64,000 nt of DNA, taken from contig CAWIHS010000001.1 of NCBI GenBank assembly GCA_963836005.1, positions 496,001 through 560,000 on the forward strand, in the 5' to 3' direction. Of this stretch, positions 7,666 to 17,181 are shown one piece after another; within the stretch, counting starts at the first letter, position 1; the number at the start of each line of letters is the position of its first letter. Under the pieces are notes generated by a model that saw only the letters and a program-made list of their open reading frames with translations, was not told the origin of the DNA and searched no databases. The translations under genes were made by a program, and so were the position numbers. This DNA comes from CAWIHS01 sp963836005. Its GTDB lineage: Bacteria; Pseudomonadota; Gammaproteobacteria; GRL18.

Positions 7666-9621
7666 TCAATGCTGATCGGCGGTACCACCTATTGATTCAT
7701 CAGAGTCATCTTTGGGTTCTTTAGTTTTCACTGGTTTTTTATCATCAGAGATTACGTCACCAGAGCCATCATCTTTATCATTAGAGTCCATGTCAGCCCA
7801 GCCCTTGGGTTCGCGAGGCTCTTTACCTGCCATGATATCGTCAATCTGATTTCGATCAATCGTCTCATAAGTCATTAAGGCTTCAGACATTTTATGTAAT
7901 TTATCTATATTCTCCCTGAGAATATTTTCTGCGCGTTCATAATTGCTGTCAATCACCCTGCGTATCTCTTCATCAATGATATGCGCCGTTTCATCGGAAA
8001 CATTTTTGTGCTGAGTGACCGATCGTCCCAGGAAGACTTCACCTTCTTCTTCTGAATAGGCCAGCGGACCAAGTTTTTCTGACAATCCCCATTTGGTCAC
8101 CATATTACGGGCAATATCAGTAGCCCGTTCTATATCATTACTGGCTCCGGTGGTCACCATCTCAGAACCATAAATCAGTTCCTCAGCAATACGCCCGCCG
8201 AACAAACTGGAAACCTGGCTGTTGAGCTGTTCCTTGGACAAACTGTAACGGTCTTCATCCGGTAAAAACATGGTTACACCCAGGGCTCTGCCGCGCGGTA
8301 TAATACTGACTTTATAGACTGGATCATGAGAAGGAACCATCAATCCTACAATCGCATGACCCGCTTCATGATAAGCGGTCTTCTTCTTGTCTTCATCTTT
8401 CATGACCATAGACTTACGTTCAGATCCCATCATGATCTTGTCTTTGGCTTTTTCCAGATGCCCCATATTGACCAGCCGCTCGTTTTCACGCGCGGCAAAC
8501 AGGGCAGCCTCATTCACCAGATTGGCCAGATCTGCACCGGAAAAACCCGGTGTTCCGCGGGCTATATATCTTGGCTGTACATCTTCGTCAATGGGTACTT
8601 TGCGCAGATGGACTTTAAGAATCTGCTCACGTCCCCTGATATCAGGCAGCGGCACTACAACCTGGCGGTCAAAACGTCCGGGACGCAGTAAAGCAGGATC
8701 CAGCACATCGGGTCGGTTAGTTGCGGCAATGATAATCACACCCTCATTACCTTCAAAACCATCCATTTCTACCAACAGCTGGTTCAGGGTCTGTTCACGT
8801 TCATCATGCCCGCCTCCCAGGCCTGCACCACGATGACGTCCAACAGCATCAATCTCATCAATAAAAATAATGCAGGGCGCATGTTTCTTGGCCTGTTCAA
8901 ACATATCACGTACCCGAGAGGCGCCCACGCCCACGAACATCTCCACAAAATCAGAACCTGATATGGTAAAAAAGGGAACTTTTGCTTCACCGGCAATGGC
9001 TTTAGCGAGCAGGGTTTTACCGGTTCCCGGACTGCCGACCATCAGTACTCCGCGTGGAAGTTTACCGCCCAGTTTGGTAAATTTAGCCGGGTCTTTAAGG
9101 AAATCCACCAGTTCACTGACTTCTTCTTTGGCTTCTTCACAACCCGCAACATCAGAAAAACTGACCTTGATCTGATCTTCGCCCAGCAGTTTGGCTTTGC
9201 TTTTACCAAATGACATGGCACCGCGGCCACCCCCGCCGCCCTGCATCTGGCGCATAAAATAAATCCAGATCCCAACGATCAGCAGGATAGGAAATGAAGA
9301 AATAAACAGCTGCACCAGCAGACTTTGCTGTTTAGGTGGTTCTCCGATAATGCGTACCGTATTATCCAGTAGAGTACCAATCAATGAACGATTATCTGTT
9401 TCCGGACTATAAGTGGTAAAGCGCTGACCATCCAGACTGACACCGTTGATCGTCTTGCCTTCAAGTCTTACTTCTTTGACCGAGCCCTGTTCTACATTCT
9501 GAATAAAATCAGAATAGCTCATTTCTTTTAGCCCCGTGGTAGGGGTAAAATTGCTGAAAACAGACATCAGAATGATACCTATTACCACCCATAAAAGAAT
9601 ATTTTTTGTCATTTCGTTCAA
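7666..9621 (-). CDS. ftsH: ATP-dependent zinc metalloprotease FtsH
   Basis: 651 residues. A membrane AAA+ protease that degrades misassembled membrane proteins and short-lived regulators. Two N-terminal membrane segments (about residues 5-24 and 101-124) flank a periplasmic domain. The Walker A loop GSPGTGKT lies near residue 197, the FIDEIDAVGR Walker B and the second region of homology with RPGRFDRQ follow, and the zinc protease motif HEAGH is near residue 417. The C-terminal tail is rich in Asp and Lys and poorly conserved. The gene lies between rlmE and folP, as in E. coli. Confidence 0.98.
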   Translation of the reverse strand: MNEMTKNILLWVVIGIILMSVFSNFTPTTGLKEMSYSDFIQNVEQGSVKEVRLEGKTINGVSLDGQRFTTYSPETDNRSLIGTLLDNTVRIIGEPPKQQSLLVQLFISSFPILLIVGIWIYFMRQMQGGGGGRGAMSFGKSKAKLLGEDQIKVSFSDVAGCEEAKEEVSELVDFLKDPAKFTKLGGKLPRGVLMVGSPGTGKTLLAKAIAGEAKVPFFTISGSDFVEMFVGVGASRVRDMFEQAKKHAPCIIFIDEIDAVGRHRGAGLGGGHDEREQTLNQLLVEMDGFEGNEGVIIIAATNRPDVLDPALLRPGRFDRQVVVPLPDIRGREQILKVHLRKVPIDEDVQPRYIARGTPGFSGADLANLVNEAALFAARENERLVNMGHLEKAKDKIMMGSERKSMVMKDEDKKKTAYHEAGHAIVGLMVPSHDPVYKVSIIPRGRALGVTMFLPDEDRYSLSKEQLNSQVSSLFGGRIAEELIYGSEMVTTGASNDIERATDIARNMVTKWGLSEKLGPLAYSEEEGEVFLGRSVTQHKNVSDETAHIIDEEIRRVIDSNYERAENILRENIDKLHKMSEALMTYETIDRNQIDDIMAGKEPREPKGWADMDSNDKDDGSGDVISDDKKPVKTKEPKDDSDESIGGTADQH

Positions 9622-9744
9622 AACGAATACTCCAAGTTAAACTGTCACTGTACTGAATCAGCTCAGCAGCAGCATTAATAGTATAATAACAGGAAAAAAC
9701 TTATTCCGACAGAATATAGTCATACCTTAGCGCTGTCTTTCATT

Positions 9745-10371
9745 TCATTCCCGGTCTTTAAATCCTCTGGCTAATAAATACACTTCAGTAGATCGTGCGC
9801 GTGAAGCATCCGGTTTACGGGTAATGACTTTCCTGTATCGTTTGCGCAGTTCTGCGAGTATATTTTGAAAGCCTTCTCCCTGAAAAACTTTCATTAATAA
9901 ATCACCATCAGGTTTTAACACCTGGTCAGCCAGATCTATGGCTAGCTCGATTAAATACACAGATCTGGGCTGATCAACAGCTCTATTGCCTGATATATTG
10001 GGGGCCATATCAGAAATTACAAGATCAACAGCTTTATTGTTCAATGTCTGCAGCAATTTTTCCAGCACCGCCGCTTCACGAAAATCACCTTGAATAAATT
10101 CTACCTGAGCCAATTGATCCATCGCTAAAATGTCCAGTGCTACGATTTTCCCTTTAAGGCCTGTAAACTGCCTTGCGACCTGCGACCAGCCGCCCGGTGC
10201 CGACCCCAGGTCCACCACAGTCATTCCCGGTTTGATCAGCTTATCTTTGTGCTGAATTTCCAGTAATTTATAAGCCGCACGACAGCGATACCCCTGTTGC
10301 TGGGACTGTTTAACGTAGGGATCATTGAAATGTTCCTGCAGCCAGTTAGCACTGGATTTACTTCGAGCCAT
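9745..10371 (-). CDS. rlmE: 23S rRNA (uridine-2'-O)-methyltransferase RlmE
   Basis: 208 residues, matching RlmE/FtsJ/RrmJ. It 2'-O-methylates a uridine of the 23S rRNA A-loop. The N-terminus has SSANWLQEHFNDPYVKQSQ, then the SAM-binding loop DLGSAPGGWSQVA near residue 55, the VISDMAPNISG motif with the catalytic aspartate, and MKVFQGEGF with the catalytic lysine. It is upstream of ftsH on the same strand and divergent from yhbY, the classic heat-shock-linked pair. Confidence 0.97.
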   Translation of the reverse strand: MARSKSSANWLQEHFNDPYVKQSQQQGYRCRAAYKLLEIQHKDKLIKPGMTVVDLGSAPGGWSQVARQFTGLKGKIVALDILAMDQLAQVEFIQGDFREAAVLEKLLQTLNNKAVDLVISDMAPNISGNRAVDQPRSVYLIELAIDLADQVLKPDGDLLMKVFQGEGFQNILAELRKRYRKVITRKPDASRARSTEVYLLARGFKDRE

Positions 10372-10479
10372 AATTTACAGTTTAAGGTGAATAAATCACT
10401 AGTTTAACGTGAATCAGCATTGCTTACACGGTATAATTGAATTTCAAAAATTATCAAGAAACTATTCAAAATATTATTT

Positions 10480-10776
10480 ATGTCCCTAAACAATACACAG
10501 CTTCGTCATCTCAAGGCCCAGGCCCATAGTTTAAAACCCATAGTTATCGTAGGTACGGCAGGTATTTCTGATCAGGTGCTCAATGAGGTAAATCGGGCAC
10601 TCGAAGATCATGAATTGATCAAAGTACGGGTTAATGCAGACAATCGTGAGCATAAACAGGACATGATAGAACAAATTGCGACCCAGACCGAAGCCACATG
10701 TGTCCAGACGATTGGGCACATCGGTATTTTTTATCGTCCCAGAAAGAAAAATCCACTGATTCAGTTACCGCAATAA
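10480..10776 (+). CDS. yhbY: Ribosome-associated RNA-binding protein YhbY
   Basis: 98 residues forming a single CRM (CRS1-YhbY) RNA-binding domain. The signature segments are LRHLKAQAHSLKPIVIVG, the GxxG-like GTAGIS, a NRALEDHELIKVRV strand, and QTIGHIGIFYRPRKK. The family associates with pre-50S ribosomal particles. It is transcribed away from rlmE, the normal arrangement. Confidence 0.95.
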   Translation: MSLNNTQLRHLKAQAHSLKPIVIVGTAGISDQVLNEVNRALEDHELIKVRVNADNREHKQDMIEQIATQTEATCVQTIGHIGIFYRPRKKNPLIQLPQ

Positions 10777-10803
10777 CAGCTGTATCAATTTAATTTACCT
10801 GGT

Positions 10804-11268
10804 CTAACGCTCGACTGCGTTGTAGTTATCGAATACCACTAATGCCAGCCCCAGCAGTGAATTAATTAAATACAACACCGTGGCAATATGATGATATTTA
10901 TCAAACTTTAAAGCAGCAGCTGTACCTTCAGCTATCCCACTTAATTTCAACTCTGCCATCAGGGGCTGGAATACAAATTCTCCGGCAATAACCAGACCAA
11001 GCATCACGATCAGGATCCAGATCCGTTTATCAGTTGCTGCTCGTTTGCTGTTTCTGAAAGCGCTGAGCAACAGCAAAACAGCGCAAAACAATCCCACATA
11101 ACTAACGGAGGTAAACATTTTTCCGGCCAGCAGTCCTGCTGTCTGTCGATCTTGCAGAGTACCGAACAGGGTGGGAACAGCGAGGTAGCCGATAGCCCAC
11201 AAAGAGCCTACCCATAAGGTCTGAAGAATTTTTTCGCCACTATTGAGATTTAATCGGGATGCAAACAT
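10804..11268 (-). CDS. DUF4149/TMEM205-like membrane protein
   Basis: 154 residues with four hydrophobic segments (roughly residues 17-37, 50-68, 80-102 and 128-148). The first segment reads LQTLWVGSLWAIGYLAVPTLF and is followed by DRQTAGLLAGKMFT, the pattern of the DUF4149 family often found near yhbY and greA in gammaproteobacteria. Its function is unknown. It converges with yhbY, with 27 bases between stop codons. Confidence 0.8.
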   Translation of the reverse strand: MFASRLNLNSGEKILQTLWVGSLWAIGYLAVPTLFGTLQDRQTAGLLAGKMFTSVSYVGLFCAVLLLLSAFRNSKRAATDKRIWILIVMLGLVIAGEFVFQPLMAELKLSGIAEGTAAALKFDKYHHIATVLYLINSLLGLALVVFDNYNAVER

Positions 11269-11437
11269 GGTATAAAGACTATGCTATGAACTTCCATTCG
11301 AGCAGTGTATTGCGGCTAAAAATATTCAGGTAGATTAAATAAATCGGCATTACTTGAGGAAACTTATTCATCCACAGAGTCGATTTCGTCCAACACATGA
11401 CAGTAAATGTTTGTGCAGTCAATTAAATTCATGTAAC

Positions 11438-11583
11438 TTCTCAATAAGTCCGTGCAGTTCAAGTTCCTTCCCCTTTTAAGGGGGAAGGCCAGGATGGGGG
11501 TAATGTGTTTAATCAAGAACTTAACCCCCACCCTAACCCTCCCCCTGATAGAGGGAGGGGATTTTGCACGGACTTATTGAGAA
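11438..11583. repeat. Nested palindromic element with 19-bp perfect terminal inverted repeats
   Basis: The ends are TTCTCAATAAGTCCGTGCA (11438-11456) and its exact reverse complement (11565-11583). Inside lie a hairpin CCTTCCCCTTTTAAGGGGGAAGG (written here in parts: CCTTCCCC and GGGGGAAGG arms near 11470-11495), a GGATGGGGGT / ACCCCCACCC pair, and a CCTCCCCCTGATAGAGGGAGG hairpin (CCTCCC and GGGAGG arms near 11539-11560). The 146-base whole resembles a REP/MITE-type non-coding mobile repeat, with no ORF. Confidence 0.75.
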
Positions 11584-11598
11584 ATTGCAAATTCATTT

Positions 11599-11679
11599 AG
11601 TAACTATTCAGCGTATCTATAAGATCGTGTTCGATATCAGGCATTTAGTGAGTTATTCCAGATACGCTGAGTAGTTACT
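11599..11679. repeat. Inverted repeat of the TAACTATTCAGCGTATC family, copy 1
   Basis: Arms AGTAACTATTCAGCGTATCT (11599-11618) and AGATACGCTGAGTAGTTACT (11660-11679) pair with one mismatch around a 41-base centre. The right arm ends four bases beyond the greA stop codon, so transcripts of greA would form this stem. A second copy with the same arms lies at 39700-39871. Confidence 0.8.
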
Positions 11680-11683
11680 TCAT

Positions 11684-12160
11684 TTATATGTATTTTACTT
11701 CCAGAATTTCATATTCCTTTTCGCCTCCAGGCGCTCTGACAATGACAACATCATCCACTGCCTTACCGATCAATGCCATGGCTACCGGTGATGAAACAGA
11801 AATTTTAGCCTGTTTAATGTCGGCTTCATCAACCCCAACAATCTTATAGGTGATCTCTTCGTCAGCTTCTTCATCATAAAGAACAACGGTAGTACCAAAA
11901 ACCACTTTCCCGGTATCCTTTAGCTGAGTGACATCGATGATCTGGGCATGTGACAGTTTGCCTTCAATATCCTTAATGCGACCTTCAATAAAGCCCTGTT
12001 CTTCACGCGCCGCATGATATTCTGCATTTTCCTTGAGATCCCCGTGCTCGCGTGCTTCGGCAATAGCGGCTATGACTTTGGGACGTCTTACAGATTTTAA
12101 TTCTTTTAATTCAGCTTCCAGTGATTCTGCACCGGCTTTGGTAATAGGTACTTTATTCAT
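11684..12160 (-). CDS. greA: Transcription elongation factor GreA
   Basis: 158 residues, the normal length. GreA enters the secondary channel of RNA polymerase and stimulates cleavage of backtracked transcripts. The N-terminal coiled coil shows LKSVRRPKVIAAIAEAREHGDLKENAEYHAAREEQ with the conserved acidic tip, and the C-terminal FKBP-like domain contains the SPVAMALIGKAVDD segment. It follows carB by 58 bases on the same strand, in the standard carA-carB-greA order. Confidence 0.98.
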   Translation of the reverse strand: MNKVPITKAGAESLEAELKELKSVRRPKVIAAIAEAREHGDLKENAEYHAAREEQGFIEGRIKDIEGKLSHAQIIDVTQLKDTGKVVFGTTVVLYDEEADEEITYKIVGVDEADIKQAKISVSSPVAMALIGKAVDDVVIVRAPGGEKEYEILEVKYI

Positions 12161-12218
12161 TTTTTCTCTTTTATGTTTCTGAACCTGAGTCCTGAATGCG
12201 ACTGGATCATTTGATTAT

Positions 12219-15200
12219 TTAAACACACAGATCTTTATGTATATCCTGTATGCGGTAGACTTCTACATCACCTTCTTCAATCCCTTTCACCATCATCGCT
12301 TCACATAGCGCCTCAGCACCTGTCAGGGTCGTCGTATAAGCCACTTTATACTGCAGCGCATGACGACGGATAGTTGATGAATCCTGAATGGCTTTTTTAC
12401 CTTCAGTGGTATTGACAATCAAATCTATTTCATTATTTTTTATCATGTCGACGATGTGCGGTCGACCCTCTTTCACTTTATTAACCATCCTGGACTTGAC
12501 GCCATTCTCGCTTAATAAGTTATGCGTTCCCTGAGTGGCTAATATTTCAAAACCCAGCTGGTGAATTTTTTTAGCCACATCAACAACCCTGGATTTATCG
12601 GCTTCCCGGACACTAATCAGTGCAGCGCCTCCTGTAGGTAACATGACACCCGCTGATAATTGCGACTTACCATAGGCTTCACCAAAAGTTTTTCCAATGC
12701 CCATGGCCTCCCCGGTGGATTTCATTTCGGGTCCGAGAATAGGATCCACGTTGGGAAATTTAACAAATGGAAAGACAGATTCCTTAACCGAATAAATATC
12801 CGGTCTGGATTCTTTCAAGCGGCCTTGTTGTCGAAGACTTTTACCCGTCATACACAGTGCTGCCACTTTCGCCAGAGAAATGCCGCTGGCCTTGGAAACA
12901 AAGGGCACAGTTCGTGAGGCACGAGGATTAACCTCCAGCACGTAGACATCTTCCCCTTTAATGGCAAACTGGGTATTCATCAAGCCCACCACTCCCAGTT
13001 TCAACGCCATTTGTTTGCTTTGCAAACGCAATTTATCCTGAATATGCATCGGTAAATTATAGGGCGGTATAGAACAGGCGGAATCACCGGAATGCACCCC
13101 AGCCTGTTCAATATGCTGCATGATGCCTCCGATCAGAACATCTGTTCCATCACATATGACATCAACATCGACTTCAATGGCATCATCCAGGAATCGATCC
13201 AGTAAAACCGGCGAGTCATTGGAAACTTTGACTGCATCACTCATATACAGCCTCAGTTCATCCTCATTATAAACAATCTCCATGGCCCGACCACCAAGCA
13301 CGTAGGAAGGTCGAACCACCAGCGGATAGCCTACTTCTTCGGCCAGAATCACTGCGGATTCCGGATCGCGAGCCGTCTTGTTGGGGGGTTGTAGTAATCC
13401 CAGTTCCTGAATCATTGTCTGAAAGCGTTCACGATCTTCTGCCAGATCGATAGAATCAGGACTCGTACCAATAATATTCGCGCCCGATTGTTCCAGAGCT
13501 CTGGCCAGTTTCAAGGGAGTTTGACCGCCATATTGAACAATCACTCCCTGGGGATTTTCCAGCTCAATAAGTTCCAGCACATCTTCCAGAGTCAACGGCT
13601 CAAAATAAAGCCGATCAGAGGTATCGTAATCAGTAGAAACGGTTTCCGGGTTACAATTGACCATAATGGTTTCATACCCATCATCACGACAGGCATGGGC
13701 AGCATGAACACAGCAATAATCAAATTCAATTCCCTGACCAATACGGTTAGGTCCGCCGCCAAGAACCATAATTTTATGCTTATCAGTCGGCAGAGCTTCA
13801 CATTCTTCTTCATAGGTAGAATACATGTAAGCGGTGGTGGAAGCGAACTCTGCGGCGCAGGAATCAACTCGTTTATAGACCGGACGTATTTGCAGCTGGT
13901 GACGATACTTTCTCACGGTTGCTTCGTCCGTGTTAAGCAGACAGGCTAAGCGGCTGTCAGAAAAGCCTTTACGTTTCAGTTCACGCAGAAACTCAGCATC
14001 CAGATCGAGTATGTTTTTATCACGAATGCTTTCTTCCAGTTGAATCAGTTCTTCGATTTGAACCAGAAACCAGGGATCGATACCTGTCAGTGATTGAATT
14101 TCACTCATTGACAGGCCGGCACGAAAAGCATCACCAATATACCAGATCCGATGTGCACCCGGTACTCTCAGCTCATGATGCAGGCATGCAAGCCGTTCTT
14201 CTTCTGAGTCACAATCCAGATCCTGAGCCATTTCAGTGAATCCATCAGTATCAATTTCCAGTGAACGCAGGGCTTTTTGCAATGACTCCTGGAAAGTTCG
14301 GCCAATAGACATGGCTTCACCCACGGATTTCATCTGTGTGGTCAGTGTCGCATCTGCCTGGGGGAATTTTTCAAACGTAAATCTCGGCACCTTGGTGACC
14401 ACATAGTCGAGTGTGGGTTCAAAGGATGCGGGTGTGGCTCCGCCGGTAATTTCGTTCTGCAGTTCATCCAGAGTGTAGCCAACGGCCAGTTTAGCTGCTA
14501 TTTTGGCAATGGGAAAACCGGTGGCTTTAGAAGCCAGTGCAGAAGAACGGGAGACTCTGGGATTCATTTCAATGATGATCAGTCGGCCATTTTCCGGATT
14601 GACGGCAAACTGAACATTGGAACCGCCGGTATCAACACCGATTTCACGTAATACTTCAAGAGAGGCATCGCGCATGATCTGATATTCTTTATCAGTCAGG
14701 GTTTGAGCCGGAGCAATAGTAATCGAGTCTCCAGTATGTACCCCCATGGCGTCGAAGTTTTCAATGGAACAGATAATGATACAGTTATCCTTTTTATCAC
14801 GTACCACTTCCATTTCATACTCTTTCCAGCCAATGATCGATTCTTCAATCAGTAATTCATTGGTTGGGGACATATCCAGCCCACGTTCACAAATTTCGAC
14901 AAATTCTTCTTTATTATAGGCGATACCACCGCCACTGCCGCCCATGGTAAACGAAGGACGAATAATCATGGGAAAAGTCGCCAATTCGCGTTGTACATTG
15001 ACAGCTTCTTCCATATTATGGGCAATATATGATTTAGGCATGTCCAGACCTATTTTATTCATCGCCTGGCGAAACAGGTCGCGATCCTCCGCTTTATTGA
15101 TAGCTTCCTTGTCTGCACCAATCATCTGCACATTAAATTTATCCAGTACACCTTTACTATCCAGTTCCAGTGCACAGTTCAATGCTGTCTGGCCGCCCAT

Positions 15201-15467
15201 AGTAGGCAGCAGTGCATCTGGGCGTTCCTTTTCAATAATGTTGGCAACGACTTTCCAGTGAATGGGTTCAATATAAGTTGCATCTGCCAATTCAGGATCG
15301 GTCATAATGGTAGCCGGATTTGAATTGACCAGTATAACCCGATAGCCTTCTTCTTTTAACGCCTTGCAGGCCTGTGCCCCCGAGTAATCAAACTCACACG
15401 CCTGGCCAATCACAATAGGACCGGCACCAATTATCAGAATACTGTTTATATCTTCGCGCTTAGGCAT
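12219..15467 (-). CDS. carB: Carbamoyl-phosphate synthase large subunit
   Basis: 1082 residues, full length. It makes carbamoyl phosphate from bicarbonate, ammonia delivered by CarA, and two ATP, feeding arginine and pyrimidine synthesis. The two homologous ATP-grasp halves are visible: the first begins ILIIGAGPIVIGQACEFDYSG and the second IMVLGGGPNRIGQGIEFDYCC. Each half carries its own MNPRVSRSSALASKATG or VNPRASRTVPFVSKASG metal/ATP site. The C-terminal allosteric MGS domain ends DIHKDLCV. No damage was seen over 3.2 kb. Confidence 0.99.
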   Translation of the reverse strand: MPKREDINSILIIGAGPIVIGQACEFDYSGAQACKALKEEGYRVILVNSNPATIMTDPELADATYIEPIHWKVVANIIEKERPDALLPTMGGQTALNCALELDSKGVLDKFNVQMIGADKEAINKAEDRDLFRQAMNKIGLDMPKSYIAHNMEEAVNVQRELATFPMIIRPSFTMGGSGGGIAYNKEEFVEICERGLDMSPTNELLIEESIIGWKEYEMEVVRDKKDNCIIICSIENFDAMGVHTGDSITIAPAQTLTDKEYQIMRDASLEVLREIGVDTGGSNVQFAVNPENGRLIIIEMNPRVSRSSALASKATGFPIAKIAAKLAVGYTLDELQNEITGGATPASFEPTLDYVVTKVPRFTFEKFPQADATLTTQMKSVGEAMSIGRTFQESLQKALRSLEIDTDGFTEMAQDLDCDSEEERLACLHHELRVPGAHRIWYIGDAFRAGLSMSEIQSLTGIDPWFLVQIEELIQLEESIRDKNILDLDAEFLRELKRKGFSDSRLACLLNTDEATVRKYRHQLQIRPVYKRVDSCAAEFASTTAYMYSTYEEECEALPTDKHKIMVLGGGPNRIGQGIEFDYCCVHAAHACRDDGYETIMVNCNPETVSTDYDTSDRLYFEPLTLEDVLELIELENPQGVIVQYGGQTPLKLARALEQSGANIIGTSPDSIDLAEDRERFQTMIQELGLLQPPNKTARDPESAVILAEEVGYPLVVRPSYVLGGRAMEIVYNEDELRLYMSDAVKVSNDSPVLLDRFLDDAIEVDVDVICDGTDVLIGGIMQHIEQAGVHSGDSACSIPPYNLPMHIQDKLRLQSKQMALKLGVVGLMNTQFAIKGEDVYVLEVNPRASRTVPFVSKASGISLAKVAALCMTGKSLRQQGRLKESRPDIYSVKESVFPFVKFPNVDPILGPEMKSTGEAMGIGKTFGEAYGKSQLSAGVMLPTGGAALISVREADKSRVVDVAKKIHQLGFEILATQGTHNLLSENGVKSRMVNKVKEGRPHIVDMIKNNEIDLIVNTTEGKKAIQDSSTIRRHALQYKVAYTTTLTGAEALCEAMMVKGIEEGDVEVYRIQDIHKDLCV

Positions 15468-15578
15468 TCGTTCATTACCAAAATTAATGTAACAAGGTTA
15501 AGTTTTTCTCTAAACTGTAAATAAGCATTTAAATCGTAAGCTGTGCAGCAAATCCAGCTTGTCGCAGGTCTGATCCGG

Positions 15579-16784
15579 TCAGTTGTCCGTGGCATGAACC
15601 CTTACCTGTTGTTTGTGCTCTTCAATCAGTTCAATGAAATGGTCAAATAAAGGGGCTACATCATGGGGTCCCGGGCTGGCTTCAGGATGTCCCTGAAAAC
15701 CAAAAGCAGGCCTGTCGCTGCGATGTACACCCTGTAAAGAGCCGTCAAAGAGTGAGCGGTGAGTGGTTAGAAGATGCTCTGGTAAAGTATCTTCATCAAC
15801 CGCAAATCCATGATTCTGACTGGTGATCATCACCTCTCTGGTCTTTATATCATTTACTGGATGATTACCGCCATGATGGCCAAACTTCATTTTGATGGTT
15901 TTCGCACCGCTGGCAAGAGATAATAATTGATGACCCAGACAAATACCAAATATGGGCTTGCCGCTATCAAGCAGTTTGCCAATAGCATCAATAGCATAAT
16001 CACAAGGCTCAGGATCGCCTGGTCCATTGGATAAAAAGATGCCGTCAGGCTGCAGCTCTAATACGTCACTGGCAGGAGTTTTAGCTGGAACAACCGTCAC
16101 TTTACAGCCCCGGTCAACCAGCATACGCAGAATATTCTTCTTTACCCCGTAGTCATAAGCCACAACATGGTGCTGCAAATCACTGCTGTTTGCAGGCATG
16201 CCTGCAGTCAGTTCCCAGCTGCCCTGAGACCACTCATAACGGGTTTCTGTGCTGACCACCCTGGCCAAATCCATGCCTTTAAGACCCGGGAAAGCTCTGG
16301 CCATGTTTACGGCCGCATCTATGTCCAGCAGGTCGCGGCTCTGAGCAGCCAGAATACAGCCATTCTGAGCCCCCTTATCACGCAATATACGGGTCAGTTT
16401 TCGAGTATCAATATCAGCAATGGCAACAATTTTATGTTTTCTCAGGTATTCATCGAGGGGCATTTGCGCACGCCAGTTAGACATCAGCAGCGGTAAATCC
16501 CGGATTACCAGACCGCTGACCATGATTTTGTCTGATTCCTCATCATCTTGATTGGTACCCACATTACCAATATGGGGATAGGTCAGAGTAACAATCTGGC
16601 CCTTATAGGAAGGATCGGTAAGTATTTCCTGATAACCGGTCATGGAGGTATTGAAAACCACCTCTCCTACAGTGTCGCCGAGCACTCCAATCGCTTTGCC
16701 GTAAAAGATACTGCCATCTTCCAGAGCAAGAATAGCAGGAACTCGGGAAGTTATAACACTGGCTGACAAGTTAGAACTGGTCAC
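15579..16784 (-). CDS. carA: Carbamoyl-phosphate synthase small subunit (glutaminase)
   Basis: 401 residues. It hydrolyses glutamine and passes ammonia to CarB. The N-terminal CPSase small-chain domain shows FNTSMTGYQEILTDPSYKGQIVTLTYPHIGN. The class I glutamine amidotransferase domain has FLSNGPGDP, the nucleophile elbow GICLGHQLL with the catalytic cysteine near residue 281, and GFQGHPEASPGPHD supplying the His/Glu pair. The N-terminus carries about 15 extra residues over some homologues, so a later start is possible. Confidence 0.98.
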   Translation of the reverse strand: MTSSNLSASVITSRVPAILALEDGSIFYGKAIGVLGDTVGEVVFNTSMTGYQEILTDPSYKGQIVTLTYPHIGNVGTNQDDEESDKIMVSGLVIRDLPLLMSNWRAQMPLDEYLRKHKIVAIADIDTRKLTRILRDKGAQNGCILAAQSRDLLDIDAAVNMARAFPGLKGMDLARVVSTETRYEWSQGSWELTAGMPANSSDLQHHVVAYDYGVKKNILRMLVDRGCKVTVVPAKTPASDVLELQPDGIFLSNGPGDPEPCDYAIDAIGKLLDSGKPIFGICLGHQLLSLASGAKTIKMKFGHHGGNHPVNDIKTREVMITSQNHGFAVDEDTLPEHLLTTHRSLFDGSLQGVHRSDRPAFGFQGHPEASPGPHDVAPLFDHFIELIEEHKQQVRVHATDN

Positions 16785-17181
16785 AGAAGTCTCCTGTTAT
16801 TGACTGGATAATCTACAAGCGGGACGTATAACAAATATTTTTGCTGCTACACCCCGTGTAATGTTAACCCGAAGATTTTACAAAAATTGATAAATCGTGT
16901 CTATGCTAAATATTATATTAGGCTGATATCTGCTAAACTCCTTCGAGTTACCGTCTCAGGAACCCTGATAATCATGCATCCCCGGACATAAAAAATGTAT
17001 CCAGGGAATTTCCCTTAATCCAATTAATATATTATTATATGCTAATTGTATAATTAAATTAGTTAGTTTGTCTTTTTCCTGGCAACAGGTTAGTCATTCA
17101 TTTTTTCATGTCCATGATGTTTCACTTACATGAATGTGCATGATGTCGTATATTTAGCTGCTATAGATTGAAAAACTGACC
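16785..17181. other. Divergent intergenic region, carA / diguanylate cyclase
   Basis: 397 AT-rich bases between two divergently transcribed genes, so promoters for both should be here. A weak hairpin (GGACAT against ATGTATCC, 16984-17002) is visible, and a near-direct repeat built on CATGATGT at about 17110 and 17138. No riboswitch with recognisable conserved bases and no gene were found. Confidence 0.4.

Larger units (their letters stand above)
11269..11683. other. Intergenic region packed with inverted repeats
   Basis: 415 bases between the starts of the DUF4149 gene and the end of greA, with no gene seen. Most of it is made of two separate palindromic elements (11438-11583 and 11599-11679), described individually. 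The first 160 bases (11269-11437) are AT-rich and may hold the promoter for the DUF4149 gene. Confidence 0.7.

Noticed and set aside
16785..17181. c-di-GMP riboswitch upstream of the diguanylate cyclase
   Set aside because: No recognisable conserved aptamer bases or tetraloop-receptor pattern could be found.
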